A stretch of 64,000 nt of DNA from Verrucomicrobiota bacterium (GTDB taxonomy: Bacteria; Verrucomicrobiota; Verrucomicrobiia; Chthoniobacterales; Terrimicrobiaceae), in the NCBI GenBank assembly GCA_017305195.1, contig JAFKMU010000035.1, forward strand, positions 310,001 through 374,000, in the 5' to 3' direction. The notes below the pieces were generated by a model. It had not been told where the DNA came from. It saw nothing but the letters and a program-made list of their open reading frames with translations, and made no database searches. A program made the position numbers and the translations under genes. Below are positions 35,287-43,578 of this stretch, piece by piece. Positions within the stretch are counted from its first letter, which is position 1. Each line of letters starts with the position of its first letter.

Positions 35287-36693
35287 ATGCGCACCTCTTT
35301 TGTGGAATCGCCGCCTGATCTCCGGGGCGGAGGCGAGTTGGTAGTCCGGCCGGGGACAACCGGGATTCATACCGAGATTATTCAGGCCGCAATCGACAAG
35401 TCTGCGGCGATGGGCGGCGGAAGGGTGGTGTTAGCCCCGGGCCACTATTGCGCTGGGACCATCATCATGCGAAGCAAGGTCGAGCTGCATCTGGATAAGG
35501 GAGCCATTCTTTCCGGAACTTCGGACGTAAGTGCCTACCTGCAGAAGACTGGTCAGCAGGGTGCCCGGATCGTGGGGGGCTCAGCGACAGCCCTGCTTTT
35601 CGCTGAGAACGCGGACAACATTGCCATTACCGGCGAGGGCGTGATCGATGGAAATGGCTCCGTCTTCTGGGAAAAGCTGGAAACACCTCATCCCTGGGTC
35701 GAAGAAGCCCGACGCTTCGGAAAATGGGTGCCCGCTTTTGACTACAAGGCTAAACCGCGTCCGCGTGCGCTGATCCTTTTTGCAAACTGCTCCAATGTGC
35801 GGCTGGAAGGATTTCGGGTTCAGAACTCGCCGGCATGGACAATTCATCTGCTGGCCTGCTCCAGCGTGGTCGTGCGAAGCATCGTCCTGAGGGGAATCCT
35901 GCACGGGTGCAACACGGACGGACTGGATCTCGATGGTTGCAGCGACGTACTGGTGGAGGACTGTGATATCTTTACGGGCGACGATGCGATCTGCCTTAAG
36001 AACACAAACACCTGGGGGTTGAAGCGCCGCTCGCACGACATCATCGTGCGTCGCTGCCGACTGCGCTCCACCACGCATGGATTCACCGTCGGCACCGAGA
36101 CGCAGGATGATTTTGAGGACGTCTCGTTTACAGATTCGCAGATCGAGCAGGCAGGCGAGTACCACACTCTCACCGGCATCGGCATTAGCGTTCTCGACGG
36201 CGGGGCGATTCGACGCATGCATATCGCGAATGTTTCGGTCTCGGACGCCGTGGGTGCCATTCAAATCCGGCTCGGCAATGAGGGTAGGGGCCAGTCGGTC
36301 AAGGTGCCTGGTGAGATTCGGGACATCACCCTGGAAAACATCACCATACGGCGCGCTCACGGAAACTCTCTCATCGCCGGGCTCCTGCACCATCCGTTGC
36401 GGAACATCATCCTTCGCAATATCAGCCTGGAATTTGTGGACTTCGCAGATCCCACGAACATCTCGGCGGGATTTCCCGAGATGGAGTCCGAATTTCCGCC
36501 CAGCACGACGTGGCGCTTTCTTCCTGCCTTCGGATTCTACTGCCGCCATGTCGATGGTCTGGAGCTGACCAATGTCACCATCCTGCCCGGAGCGCAGGAC
36601 GACAGGCCCGCGCTCGCGCTGAAAAATGTCCGCTCCCTGCACTGTGAGAATTTCGATGCGGCGGAGTATATCCGTCTCCCGGGCGAGGAGTAA
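35287..36693 (+). CDS. GH28 polygalacturonase-like enzyme
   Basis: 468 residues of a right-handed beta-helix protein. GH28 hallmark blocks are present in order: NTDG (NTDGLDLDGC), GDD (FTGDDAICLK), a G-H-G-like TTHGF, and the R-x-K-like IQIRLGN. These hold the catalytic Asp residues and the substrate-binding basic residues of the family. AAAGGTG precedes the ATG. No signal peptide is seen, so cytoplasmic action on short pectic or rhamnogalacturonan-like oligosaccharides is likely. First gene of a same-strand run with GH130 and the symporter (gaps about 90-95 bp). Confidence 0.88.
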   Translation: MRTSFVESPPDLRGGGELVVRPGTTGIHTEIIQAAIDKSAAMGGGRVVLAPGHYCAGTIIMRSKVELHLDKGAILSGTSDVSAYLQKTGQQGARIVGGSATALLFAENADNIAITGEGVIDGNGSVFWEKLETPHPWVEEARRFGKWVPAFDYKAKPRPRALILFANCSNVRLEGFRVQNSPAWTIHLLACSSVVVRSIVLRGILHGCNTDGLDLDGCSDVLVEDCDIFTGDDAICLKNTNTWGLKRRSHDIIVRRCRLRSTTHGFTVGTETQDDFEDVSFTDSQIEQAGEYHTLTGIGISVLDGGAIRRMHIANVSVSDAVGAIQIRLGNEGRGQSVKVPGEIRDITLENITIRRAHGNSLIAGLLHHPLRNIILRNISLEFVDFADPTNISAGFPEMESEFPPSTTWRFLPAFGFYCRHVDGLELTNVTILPGAQDDRPALALKNVRSLHCENFDAAEYIRLPGEE

Positions 36694-36783
36694 CCCCTGT
36701 ACCGATTTCGTTCTGCCGTCCATTTTTTTTTGGCATCGCGCAGGAGCTCGCGCGCCTTCACGCGCTGATTCAGCACATATCCT

Positions 36784-37779
36784 ATGACTACCGAAACGTC
36801 TCCTGGTTCGCTCCGGCACACTCCGCCTTTTGTCTGGGAGGATAAGCCCTCCGATTGCCTGGACCTCGTCTGGCGTTACTCAGCCAATCCCATTCTCGGC
36901 CGCCGTGCCGTTCCGTGCGCCCAAGCTATTTATAATAGCGCTGTCGTTCCCTTCCGCGGGCGCTATGTCGGCGTGTTCCGCGCGGATCATATGGATGGAC
37001 TGCCCGGTCTGCATCTCGGGTGGAGCGACGATGGCATTCGGTGGGACATCGCCAATGAAACCCTGCCATTGGAAACGAGTGAGCCGGAATTGACCAAACC
37101 AGCCTACGGCTACGATCCCCGTATTTGCCTGGTCGATGGACGTTATTATATCACGTGGTGCTGCGAATATCACGGGCCGACCATCGGCATTGCCTGGACG
37201 GAGGATTTTCAGTCCTTTCAGCGGCTGGAAAACGCGTTTCTGCCGCATAATCGCAACGGCGTACTGTTTCCCCGGAAAATCGGCGGGAATTTCGCCATGC
37301 TTAGTCGCCCCAGCGACAAGGGGCATACGCCCTTCGGAGACATTTACTACTCGGAGAGCCCGGATATGTGTTTCTGGGGCAGGCATCGCTTCGTCATGGC
37401 GTCAGGTAGCCTCTGGTGGGAAGGGGTGAAGATCGGCTCCGGAGCCGTGCCTATCGAAACCCCGGAAGGCTGGTTGCTGTTGTATCACGGCGTGCGAAGC
37501 AGTTGTAATGGACTCGTCTACAGCATGGGCGCGGCTTTGCTCGATTTGGAAAAGCCCTGGAAAGTGCGTTGCCGACTCACTGGTCCCCTCCTGATGCCGG
37601 AACGCGATTACGAGGTGTATGGCTCAGTGCCCAATGTCGTATTTCCTTGTGCGGCTCTCCATGACGAGGCGACCGGACGCCTCGCTATCTACTACGGCGC
37701 GGCAGACACTCATGTCGCAATCGCGTTTGCATATCGAGACGAGATCGTCGAGAACCAGCTCAGCTCTTCAGTTGCCTAG
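36784..37779 (+). CDS. GH130 family phosphorylase/glycosidase (locus 2)
   Basis: 331 residues, paralogous to the enzyme at 7603: DLVWRYSANPILGRRAV, DPRICLVDGRYYITW, HGPTIGIAW, RNGVLFPRKI, GSGAVPIETPEGW. Five-bladed propeller, no signal peptide, so cytoplasmic. Expected to cleave mannoside-type linkages with phosphate or water. Lies between GH28 and the symporter. Confidence 0.88.
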   Translation: MTTETSPGSLRHTPPFVWEDKPSDCLDLVWRYSANPILGRRAVPCAQAIYNSAVVPFRGRYVGVFRADHMDGLPGLHLGWSDDGIRWDIANETLPLETSEPELTKPAYGYDPRICLVDGRYYITWCCEYHGPTIGIAWTEDFQSFQRLENAFLPHNRNGVLFPRKIGGNFAMLSRPSDKGHTPFGDIYYSESPDMCFWGRHRFVMASGSLWWEGVKIGSGAVPIETPEGWLLLYHGVRSSCNGLVYSMGAALLDLEKPWKVRCRLTGPLLMPERDYEVYGSVPNVVFPCAALHDEATGRLAIYYGAADTHVAIAFAYRDEIVENQLSSSVA

Positions 37780-37786
37780 GGACGGC

Positions 37787-37816
37787 CGATACACAGGCAT
37801 TCATCGTGTGTAATCG
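37787..37816. other. Imperfect hairpin between GH130 and the symporter
   Basis: CGATACACA and TGTGTAATCG pair with one bulged A across an 11-base loop. No T-run follows. It may be a weak attenuator or mRNA-processing element within the operon, or nothing. Confidence 0.25.
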
Positions 37817-37874
37817 TACCGGGGGTGATTTTGATCGCTCGGTATCTTACACGCTAAGCTGAAATCAATTTGCG

Positions 37875-39653
37875 ATGCATGCTCTCGATTGGATCATCAC
37901 GGCTGTCCCGCTGCTCGTGGTGCTGCTGGTAGGCATTTTCGTACAACGCTATATGAAAAGCGTTGCCGACTTCATGGCGGGAGGCCGCCTAGCCGGACGC
38001 TATCTCCTTGCGGTGGCAAAGGGCGAGATGGAGGCGGGGCTCGTTGTGTTTGTCGCCTCCTTCGAGGTTTTCAGCCGGGCTGGCTTTACTCTGACTTGGT
38101 GGAATTGGCTGCAACCTCCGGTGTTTCTCTTCATCGCGGTTACGGGCTTTGTCATTTATCGCTTTCGCGAAACGCGCGCTCTCACTCTGGCTCAGTTCTT
38201 TGAGATACGGTACAGCAGAAGTTTTCGCATTTTCACCGGTATGCTCGCCTTTCTCGCAGGCGTGGTGAACTTTGGAATTATCCCGGCAGTGGGAGCGCGG
38301 TTCTTCGTCTACTTTTTCAAGTTGCCCGACGCGCTGACAGTCTTTTCCTTTCATGTGCCGACGTATGTCCTGATCATGGCGGCGCTCCTCGTCGTCACGA
38401 CGTTCATCACGCTGACCGGTGGCATCCTAACCGTGATGATCACCAACTGTGTGGAGGGCATTCTTTCCCAGATATTCTACCTCATCATCATCGCAGGATT
38501 GGTCACGATGTTCTCCTGGTCCGACATCAATGAGGTCCTTTCCGGGCGGCCACCGGGACAGTCCATGCTCAACCCGTTCGATTCGCAAGGACTCAAGGAT
38601 TTTAATATTTGGTATGTGTTGATGGGCATGTTTGTGGCTGTCTACGGGACCATGGCGTGGCAGAATGCAAGTGCTTACAACTCGGCCGCTCTCTCCGCGC
38701 ACGAATCTCGTATGGGAGGCATCCTGGGACGCTGGCGGGAACTGGGTAAGGTCGCTGTGATTTATCTTATGGCTGCTTGTGCGGTGACATTCCTGCAAAG
38801 CCCGCATTTTGTTCAGCAGGCGACTGAGGCGCATGCGGCCATCGCCGGTGTTGCGCAACCTACAATCCGGGATCAAATGACCATTCCGATTGCTCTCTCC
38901 TATCTCCTCCCCATCGGCATCAAAGGCGTCCTGTGCGCGGTGCTGCTAATGGGTATATTTGGTGGAGATTCCACTCACTTGCACTCGTGGGGGAGCATCT
39001 TTGTGCAGGACGTTCTCGTTCCCTTGCGCAAAAAGCCATTTACCCCTGAGTCCCACATCTGGGCTCTCCGGCTTTCCGTAGTCGGAGTGGCCTTATTTGC
39101 CTTTCTTTTTGGAGCGCTCTTCAGACAGACAGAGTACATCTACATGTGGTGGAGCGTTACCACCTCCATCTATGTCGGAGGAGCAGGAGCGGCAATTATC
39201 GGTGGTCTCTACTGGAAGCGCGGAACCACCGCCGGAGCCTGGTCTGGCCTGCTCACTGGGTCTCTTCTCTCGGTTGGCGGAATCCTTGCACGCCAGATAT
39301 TCTACACCTCCTTCCCGCTTAATGGACGTGAGATTTTCTTTTACGCCACCATCATCGCGATCCTCATCTACGTCGTGGTCTCACTGCTTACCTCCCAGGA
39401 GGAATTCAACCTCGAGCGCATGCTGCATCGTGGGTCATATGCCGTTTCCGCAGCAACAGATCAAGTCGCTATCCACCAACTGATGGAAAGAAAGATAAGC
39501 TGGTGGGATCGCATCGTCGGCATCGATGCAGAGTTCAGTCGAGGAGACCGCTGGATCGCTGGTTCGATCTTCGTATGGACGATGAGTTTTGCATTGATCA
39601 TGATCGGCGGCTCGATCTGGAACCTCGTCGCCCCCTGGCCAGTATCCGTCTGA
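37875..39653 (+). CDS. Sodium:solute symporter (SSS family), ended early by TGA
   Basis: 592 residues to the TGA at 39651, with about 13 hydrophobic segments and the same blocks as the paralogue at the window's left edge (GRYLLAVAKGEMEAG, RFRETRALTLAQFFEIRYS, TVMITNCVEGI, LLMGIFGGDSTHL). The frame stays open after the TGA for another 76 codons that read as a normal C-terminus of this protein class (see 39654). The TGA occupies a place where TGG (Trp) would fit the flanking residues. Transporter identity is firm; whether the short form is stable is not known. Confidence 0.9.
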   Translation: MHALDWIITAVPLLVVLLVGIFVQRYMKSVADFMAGGRLAGRYLLAVAKGEMEAGLVVFVASFEVFSRAGFTLTWWNWLQPPVFLFIAVTGFVIYRFRETRALTLAQFFEIRYSRSFRIFTGMLAFLAGVVNFGIIPAVGARFFVYFFKLPDALTVFSFHVPTYVLIMAALLVVTTFITLTGGILTVMITNCVEGILSQIFYLIIIAGLVTMFSWSDINEVLSGRPPGQSMLNPFDSQGLKDFNIWYVLMGMFVAVYGTMAWQNASAYNSAALSAHESRMGGILGRWRELGKVAVIYLMAACAVTFLQSPHFVQQATEAHAAIAGVAQPTIRDQMTIPIALSYLLPIGIKGVLCAVLLMGIFGGDSTHLHSWGSIFVQDVLVPLRKKPFTPESHIWALRLSVVGVALFAFLFGALFRQTEYIYMWWSVTTSIYVGGAGAAIIGGLYWKRGTTAGAWSGLLTGSLLSVGGILARQIFYTSFPLNGREIFFYATIIAILIYVVVSLLTSQEEFNLERMLHRGSYAVSAATDQVAIHQLMERKISWWDRIVGIDAEFSRGDRWIAGSIFVWTMSFALIMIGGSIWNLVAPWPVSV

Positions 39654-39881
39654 TCCACATTTTGGCATGTCGCTATCATTTCTCTGCCCATCGCACTCGC
39701 CGTTGTGACCGCCGTCTGGTTCACCTGGGGTGGAGTGCGCGATATGATTGCCCTCTTTCGCAGGCTCCGAGCTGAAAAGCAAAACCCGCTCGATGATGGC
39801 TCCGTCGCCCACCACCGAAACCTGGACGAAGTCGGCCCTAAATAGTCGACCCATTGAAATGGAAGGCTCCTAAGCTTTAAT
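39654..39881 (+). pseudogene. In-frame C-terminal continuation of the symporter after a TGA codon
   Basis: Read in the same frame as the symporter, these codons give STFWHVAIISLPIALAVV, then a TM end TAVWFTWGGVRDM, a basic segment LFRRLRAEKQNP and an acidic tail DDGSVAHHRNLDE before a TAA at 39879. This is the kind of last membrane helix and tail expected for this symporter class. No start codon with a ribosome site opens it separately; the first in-frame Met is well inside. It is best seen as the missing C-terminus of the gene at 37875. Confidence 0.75.
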
Positions 39882-40006
39882 CCTGGCCGCCTTCTATGAT
39901 AAAAGGGCTTCCTGCTTTTTCTCCTTGGGTTATTTCGCATCTATTTTGATTGGACCTGACCGTTTTGACGACACGCCCTGCGAGGAGTAGGATCTCTCGA
40001 GAAAAG

Positions 40007-40393
40007 CTAGTGCCACAGATTGCGATCCAGCGTGCGGTATTGGATGGCCTCCATCACGTGCGGGGGCTGGATGGTGGGGCTGCCGGCCAGGTCGGCGATG
40101 GTGCGCGAGACTTTCAGGATGCGGTCGTAGGCGCGGGCGCTGAGCTGGAGATCGGTCATGGCGTGGCGGAGGAGTTCCTGCCCGGCGCTGTCGAGTTTGC
40201 AGTGCTCCTTGATCTGGCTGTGCGACATCTCGGCGTTCGTACGCGTCTTGCGGGATGAGGCAAAACGCTCGCGCTGGATGCGTCGGGCCTCGATCACGCG
40301 AGACCGGATCGCTGCGGAAGGCTCGGCGCTTTCCGTGCTGCTGAGATCTTTGTATTCCACGGCAGGAGCCTCGACGTGGAGATCGATGCGGTT
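40007..40393 (-). pseudogene. ComM/YifB-type Mg-chelatase-like ATPase, C-terminal fragment
   Basis: The minus strand reads from NRIDLHVEAPAVEYKDL through the characteristic end TDLQLSARAYDRILKV and RTIADLAGSPTIQPPHVMEA, which is the C-terminal domain of ComM/YifB proteins (AAA+ DNA helicase of natural transformation). The homology starts abruptly at about 40393, where that frame soon hits a stop, so about three quarters of the gene is missing and there is no proper start. A remnant, probably left by a rearrangement. Confidence 0.8.
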
Positions 40394-40517
40394 TGTATTC
40401 CGAGGTCTTGCACGACGTGTTTAACCAGCTCGGGGCCCTTGAGTTGAAAGCGATCTGCGAGTCGGTCCTCGCCAGAGGGGGCGATAGCCGGGATTCTGGA
40501 GTCCTATTTCGCTTTTT
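40394..40517. other. Junction sequence next to the ComM fragment
   Basis: On the minus strand, in a different frame from ComM, about 40395-40490 reads protein-like (ADRFQLKGPELVKHVVQDLG) without a recognisable family. It may be another truncated gene fused to the ComM remnant. No complete gene is present. Confidence 0.3.
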
Positions 40518-40890
40518 TTGGGGGCCGAGTTTGTTAACCTGATCTCATGGGAGAACCAGCATCAGGGGCAGTTTGTGAAAAGGCATCCCGACCTGTTGTC
40601 CAAGAATCCGGGGCCGGGTCGGCTCCGCGAGACGGTCAGGGAGGGGGGCGCTCGGAGTCTTTCATCCCGGCATCGACGTCAAGTATTTGCTGATCAGTAT
40701 ATGTTTTTTCTATCATGCAAATCGATTCACGCTGTCCCAAAGCGTGGGCCTGGATTTGCAATCCTCTCGCGTGTCGACGGAGGGCCTGACTCATGCCATC
40801 GATCTGGTGCTCAATGGGCTGAAGCAAAGAAAATCGGGAGAAGGTCACGGTATCCGCTATTCTTCATTCGCACTTGGTTCCTTTTGATCG
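40518..40890 (+). pseudogene. Decayed fragment, possibly of a putative glycosyl-hydrolase-like gene
   Basis: The plus strand begins protein-like (FVNLISWENQHQGQFVKRHP, then DLLSKNPGPGRL), shifts frame near 40680, and resumes as QSVGLDLQ followed by TEGLTHAIDLVLNGL. The FVKRHP and GLDL-x-EGL patterns recall barrel-type putative glycosyl hydrolases of Planctomycetes/Verrucomicrobia, but key parts are absent. Both the frame change and the missing ends indicate a dead gene. Confidence 0.35.
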
Positions 40891-40948
40891 CAGGCTAGAT
40901 CGTTCCACGGAGCGAAAATGTCGACTCAAGGCTCTGGCATTCGACCTG

Positions 40949-43477
40949 CTATGGTTGGCCCGTGCGTTCGCTTTTTCTGGTATGTGACTGAATATAGATC
41001 TCGGCGAGTTGCGATGGCGTGACGAAGACCATGTCAGCATCGCGCGAATCATAAATGGCTGCCACTTTGTCGAATGTCGGATATGTCCAGCAGTGAATGA
41101 ATCCATTAACAAACGCCGGGCGTCTTTTTCCGGCTTGATCGCGGATTTCTTGAAGAAAATCTGCGGCAGAGCCCCTGCGCCAGCTCGTGACAGAGCGGAA
41201 TACAGGTTTGTTGTCGAGCTGGTAAGTTAGGTTGCCGATGCCCTCTCTTCCCGAATAACGCCCCATATCGGCAAATATGGACTGAGCTGAAGGGAGCTGT
41301 TGAAGGTATTGCACTAGAATCTTGTCGCCTCCGGAGAGTGTCCTTACGGATTTCAAATCAAGGCGAGACATGTACCGGTTGGTCCACGCAAGAAAGGCAT
41401 CCATAATGATGCGCGAATCCACGTAAGATGCGCCAAAGTTATCGGGGTGAATGTAGCCGACTCCGGATACATCTGCTATAAACTCGGTATTCGGAGTGGC
41501 CTTCGAGTAGTACCATTCCACTACGGCTGGCTGAAGGTCGATAATCGGCGGGCCTATGCCGAAGGCTAATGGGAATTCGCCGAATCTTGGGTGATTGAAA
41601 TATCTGGCCTGCCAGAGCTTGTTCCAGAGGTGTTGGTTATCCCCGTCCGAGAGGGCTAGCGCTATGTAGATTTTGTTCGGATCGAACTTAATGGATTTGG
41701 ACAAGGTTGGGGTTGATTTTGTCTTATCAAGTGAAATTCCGCTGGTGACACACGTGTTGCGGAGATAGTTGGTGCAAACGAGAGCTTTTCCGTAACGGCT
41801 AATGAGATCCACCCCCGGCGGTTCGCCTATTCCGACTCCTCCCTCGCCGTGGTCTGGAAATCCCAAAACTGGACAGACAGGATCCATCTCGGATAATATC
41901 TTTGCCACGACCTTCCTTTCTTCGATGGGGTCGGCTCCGGGCCTTTCTGAAGCCAGGGGTCCTGCTATCCATAATAGCGGGGCGCGCCATTGCATCTCGT
42001 AGGCGAAAGCAGCTGTTCCCAAGTCCTCTGATGTTGTGTAAGATGCCATGCTGTGATTCAGCCGATCCTTGTAGGTGTCCCATATCCAGGAGATGCCTTC
42101 CGGGAAGGTTTTGAATTTTTTTCGCAAGTCGATTTTTATCGGGAGTTTTAGTTCCTTTGCGATTTGAGGCGTGCAGACTATCAGGTCCTCGCAAGCGGCA
42201 ATATTCACGGCATGAATGTCTCCGCGGTAGAGCTGGCCGTCGGGAATAATTGCTCCCTTGATATCATCCGAAAAGAGCTTAAATAGGGCCTTCCAATCAG
42301 AAATTATTTCATAAGACTGGATGTATCCTTTCTGAACGTGCTGATTTAGCCAAAATCGATCCTCACTATTGAAGTTGAGCCAAAGTCTGGGCTGCCTCCG
42401 GCTGCTGAGCGCCTGGAGGCAGGCCAGGGCGATTCGTTCCGATGCAGAAAGGTTGGAAATATCAACAGCCAACAAGTGATTGGCGGGGGCGGGTGATTTA
42501 GGGACGAAGGTTTTTCGATCTGGAGGTGCAAAATAAGGTAAGTTGCCCGGTAATGACGACGGGCGGCGAAGTGATCCGGCAAATTCGAGAATCCTGGAGA
42601 CGCGTGCTGGCGGCATGCTTTCTTTCATCTGGAGCGCTAATGCGATTCCTCGAAGCAGCAGCTGGCAGGAGAGAAATTGGTTTGATTCGTCAAGATCCGA
42701 CGCTATCGAGCCGCACCAGACATCGATCGAGTCATGAAACTGCGGACAGCCATGCTTTATGATTGCAGCGACAGGATAGGACTTTCCTGTTTCCGAGTCG
42801 ATCCATTCGATCAGCGGGGTTACCGTATCCTCCTTGGGGAGCGTGGTAATATCAAGGTGCTGATATCTTCGGTGTTGCAGCCCGGAAAGATCCTCATCTG
42901 TCAGGCCGAGAGGGTTGGGAGCAAAGCCTGGTGCGGCAACGCGAAGGTGACCGGACTCAGTCGGTTCGCCGAATCCTCCAGTGCCAATCCCTTTGCCGTC
43001 GTGACGAAAGAGAGATTCGCCGCCCCGGCTCATCCACTTTCCATCCACCAAAATTGTAGGATGAGAGAATGGGATGCCTGAAAGAATAAAGACTCCGCCG
43101 CTTTCATGATATTTTTTCAATACAGGATACGCGTCGATCGGGAAAGCGTTGCCGTAGGGAAGCACGACGGCCGCGTACTTTGTTGGGCTCAATCGGTTGG
43201 CATCGCCAATTTCTTCGACATTTAGCAGCTCCGATTTGAAACCAGCCTCTTCCAGCAGTGACGCGATTCTACTCGGAGATAGTGCTTGCCAGCCGAGATA
43301 ATTGAGGAAACCCGTTTCGTTAAATACCGCGATGATCGGCGGACGAAAGTCCTCATCGCCCAAGGTATTCAGCACAGACAGAAAGAACGCCGCTACCATG
43401 GCCGGCCAGAGAGGGAAGTAGTGAGCCCGGCGCGGGATGGTTTGGATACACCGGAACAACCCAGGGAAACCAGTCAT
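40949..43477 (-). CDS. GxGYxYP-family protein with N-terminal amidotransferase-like domain
   Basis: 842 residues. The N-terminus is hydrophobic after about residue 20 (a signal or anchor). Residues about 48-145 look like a glutamine-amidotransferase-like fold (LLEEAGFKSELLNVEEI, YAAVVLPYGNAFP, GGVFILSGIPF). The C-terminal half carries the GxGYxYP signature in modified form, SGVGYIHPDNFGASYVDS, with His in place of the second Tyr, after ALALSDGDNQHLW. GxGYxYP proteins are predicted carbohydrate-active enzymes of unknown substrate. It is alone on its transcription unit, beside the decayed gene fragments. Confidence 0.75.
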   Translation of the reverse strand: MTGFPGLFRCIQTIPRRAHYFPLWPAMVAAFFLSVLNTLGDEDFRPPIIAVFNETGFLNYLGWQALSPSRIASLLEEAGFKSELLNVEEIGDANRLSPTKYAAVVLPYGNAFPIDAYPVLKKYHESGGVFILSGIPFSHPTILVDGKWMSRGGESLFRHDGKGIGTGGFGEPTESGHLRVAAPGFAPNPLGLTDEDLSGLQHRRYQHLDITTLPKEDTVTPLIEWIDSETGKSYPVAAIIKHGCPQFHDSIDVWCGSIASDLDESNQFLSCQLLLRGIALALQMKESMPPARVSRILEFAGSLRRPSSLPGNLPYFAPPDRKTFVPKSPAPANHLLAVDISNLSASERIALACLQALSSRRQPRLWLNFNSEDRFWLNQHVQKGYIQSYEIISDWKALFKLFSDDIKGAIIPDGQLYRGDIHAVNIAACEDLIVCTPQIAKELKLPIKIDLRKKFKTFPEGISWIWDTYKDRLNHSMASYTTSEDLGTAAFAYEMQWRAPLLWIAGPLASERPGADPIEERKVVAKILSEMDPVCPVLGFPDHGEGGVGIGEPPGVDLISRYGKALVCTNYLRNTCVTSGISLDKTKSTPTLSKSIKFDPNKIYIALALSDGDNQHLWNKLWQARYFNHPRFGEFPLAFGIGPPIIDLQPAVVEWYYSKATPNTEFIADVSGVGYIHPDNFGASYVDSRIIMDAFLAWTNRYMSRLDLKSVRTLSGGDKILVQYLQQLPSAQSIFADMGRYSGREGIGNLTYQLDNKPVFRSVTSWRRGSAADFLQEIRDQAGKRRPAFVNGFIHCWTYPTFDKVAAIYDSRDADMVFVTPSQLAEIYIQSHTRKSERTGQP

Positions 43478-43578
43478 GGACTCGGGATGGTATTCATATT
43501 GATGGTCGGATCGAGCAGGGTGTCGCAGGGCTTACTTTGGGGATCGTTGGGCAGTGTCAGGCGCCGAGGCGGGACAGG

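Noticed and set aside
36720-36733. Run of nine T considered as a terminator after GH28
   Set aside because: No GC-rich stem precedes the T-run, and GH130 follows closely on the same strand.
40531-40540. GTTAACCTGA resembling half of the locus 2 operator
   Set aside because: Only the GTTAACCTG part matches; it lies in decayed sequence with no promoter downstream.
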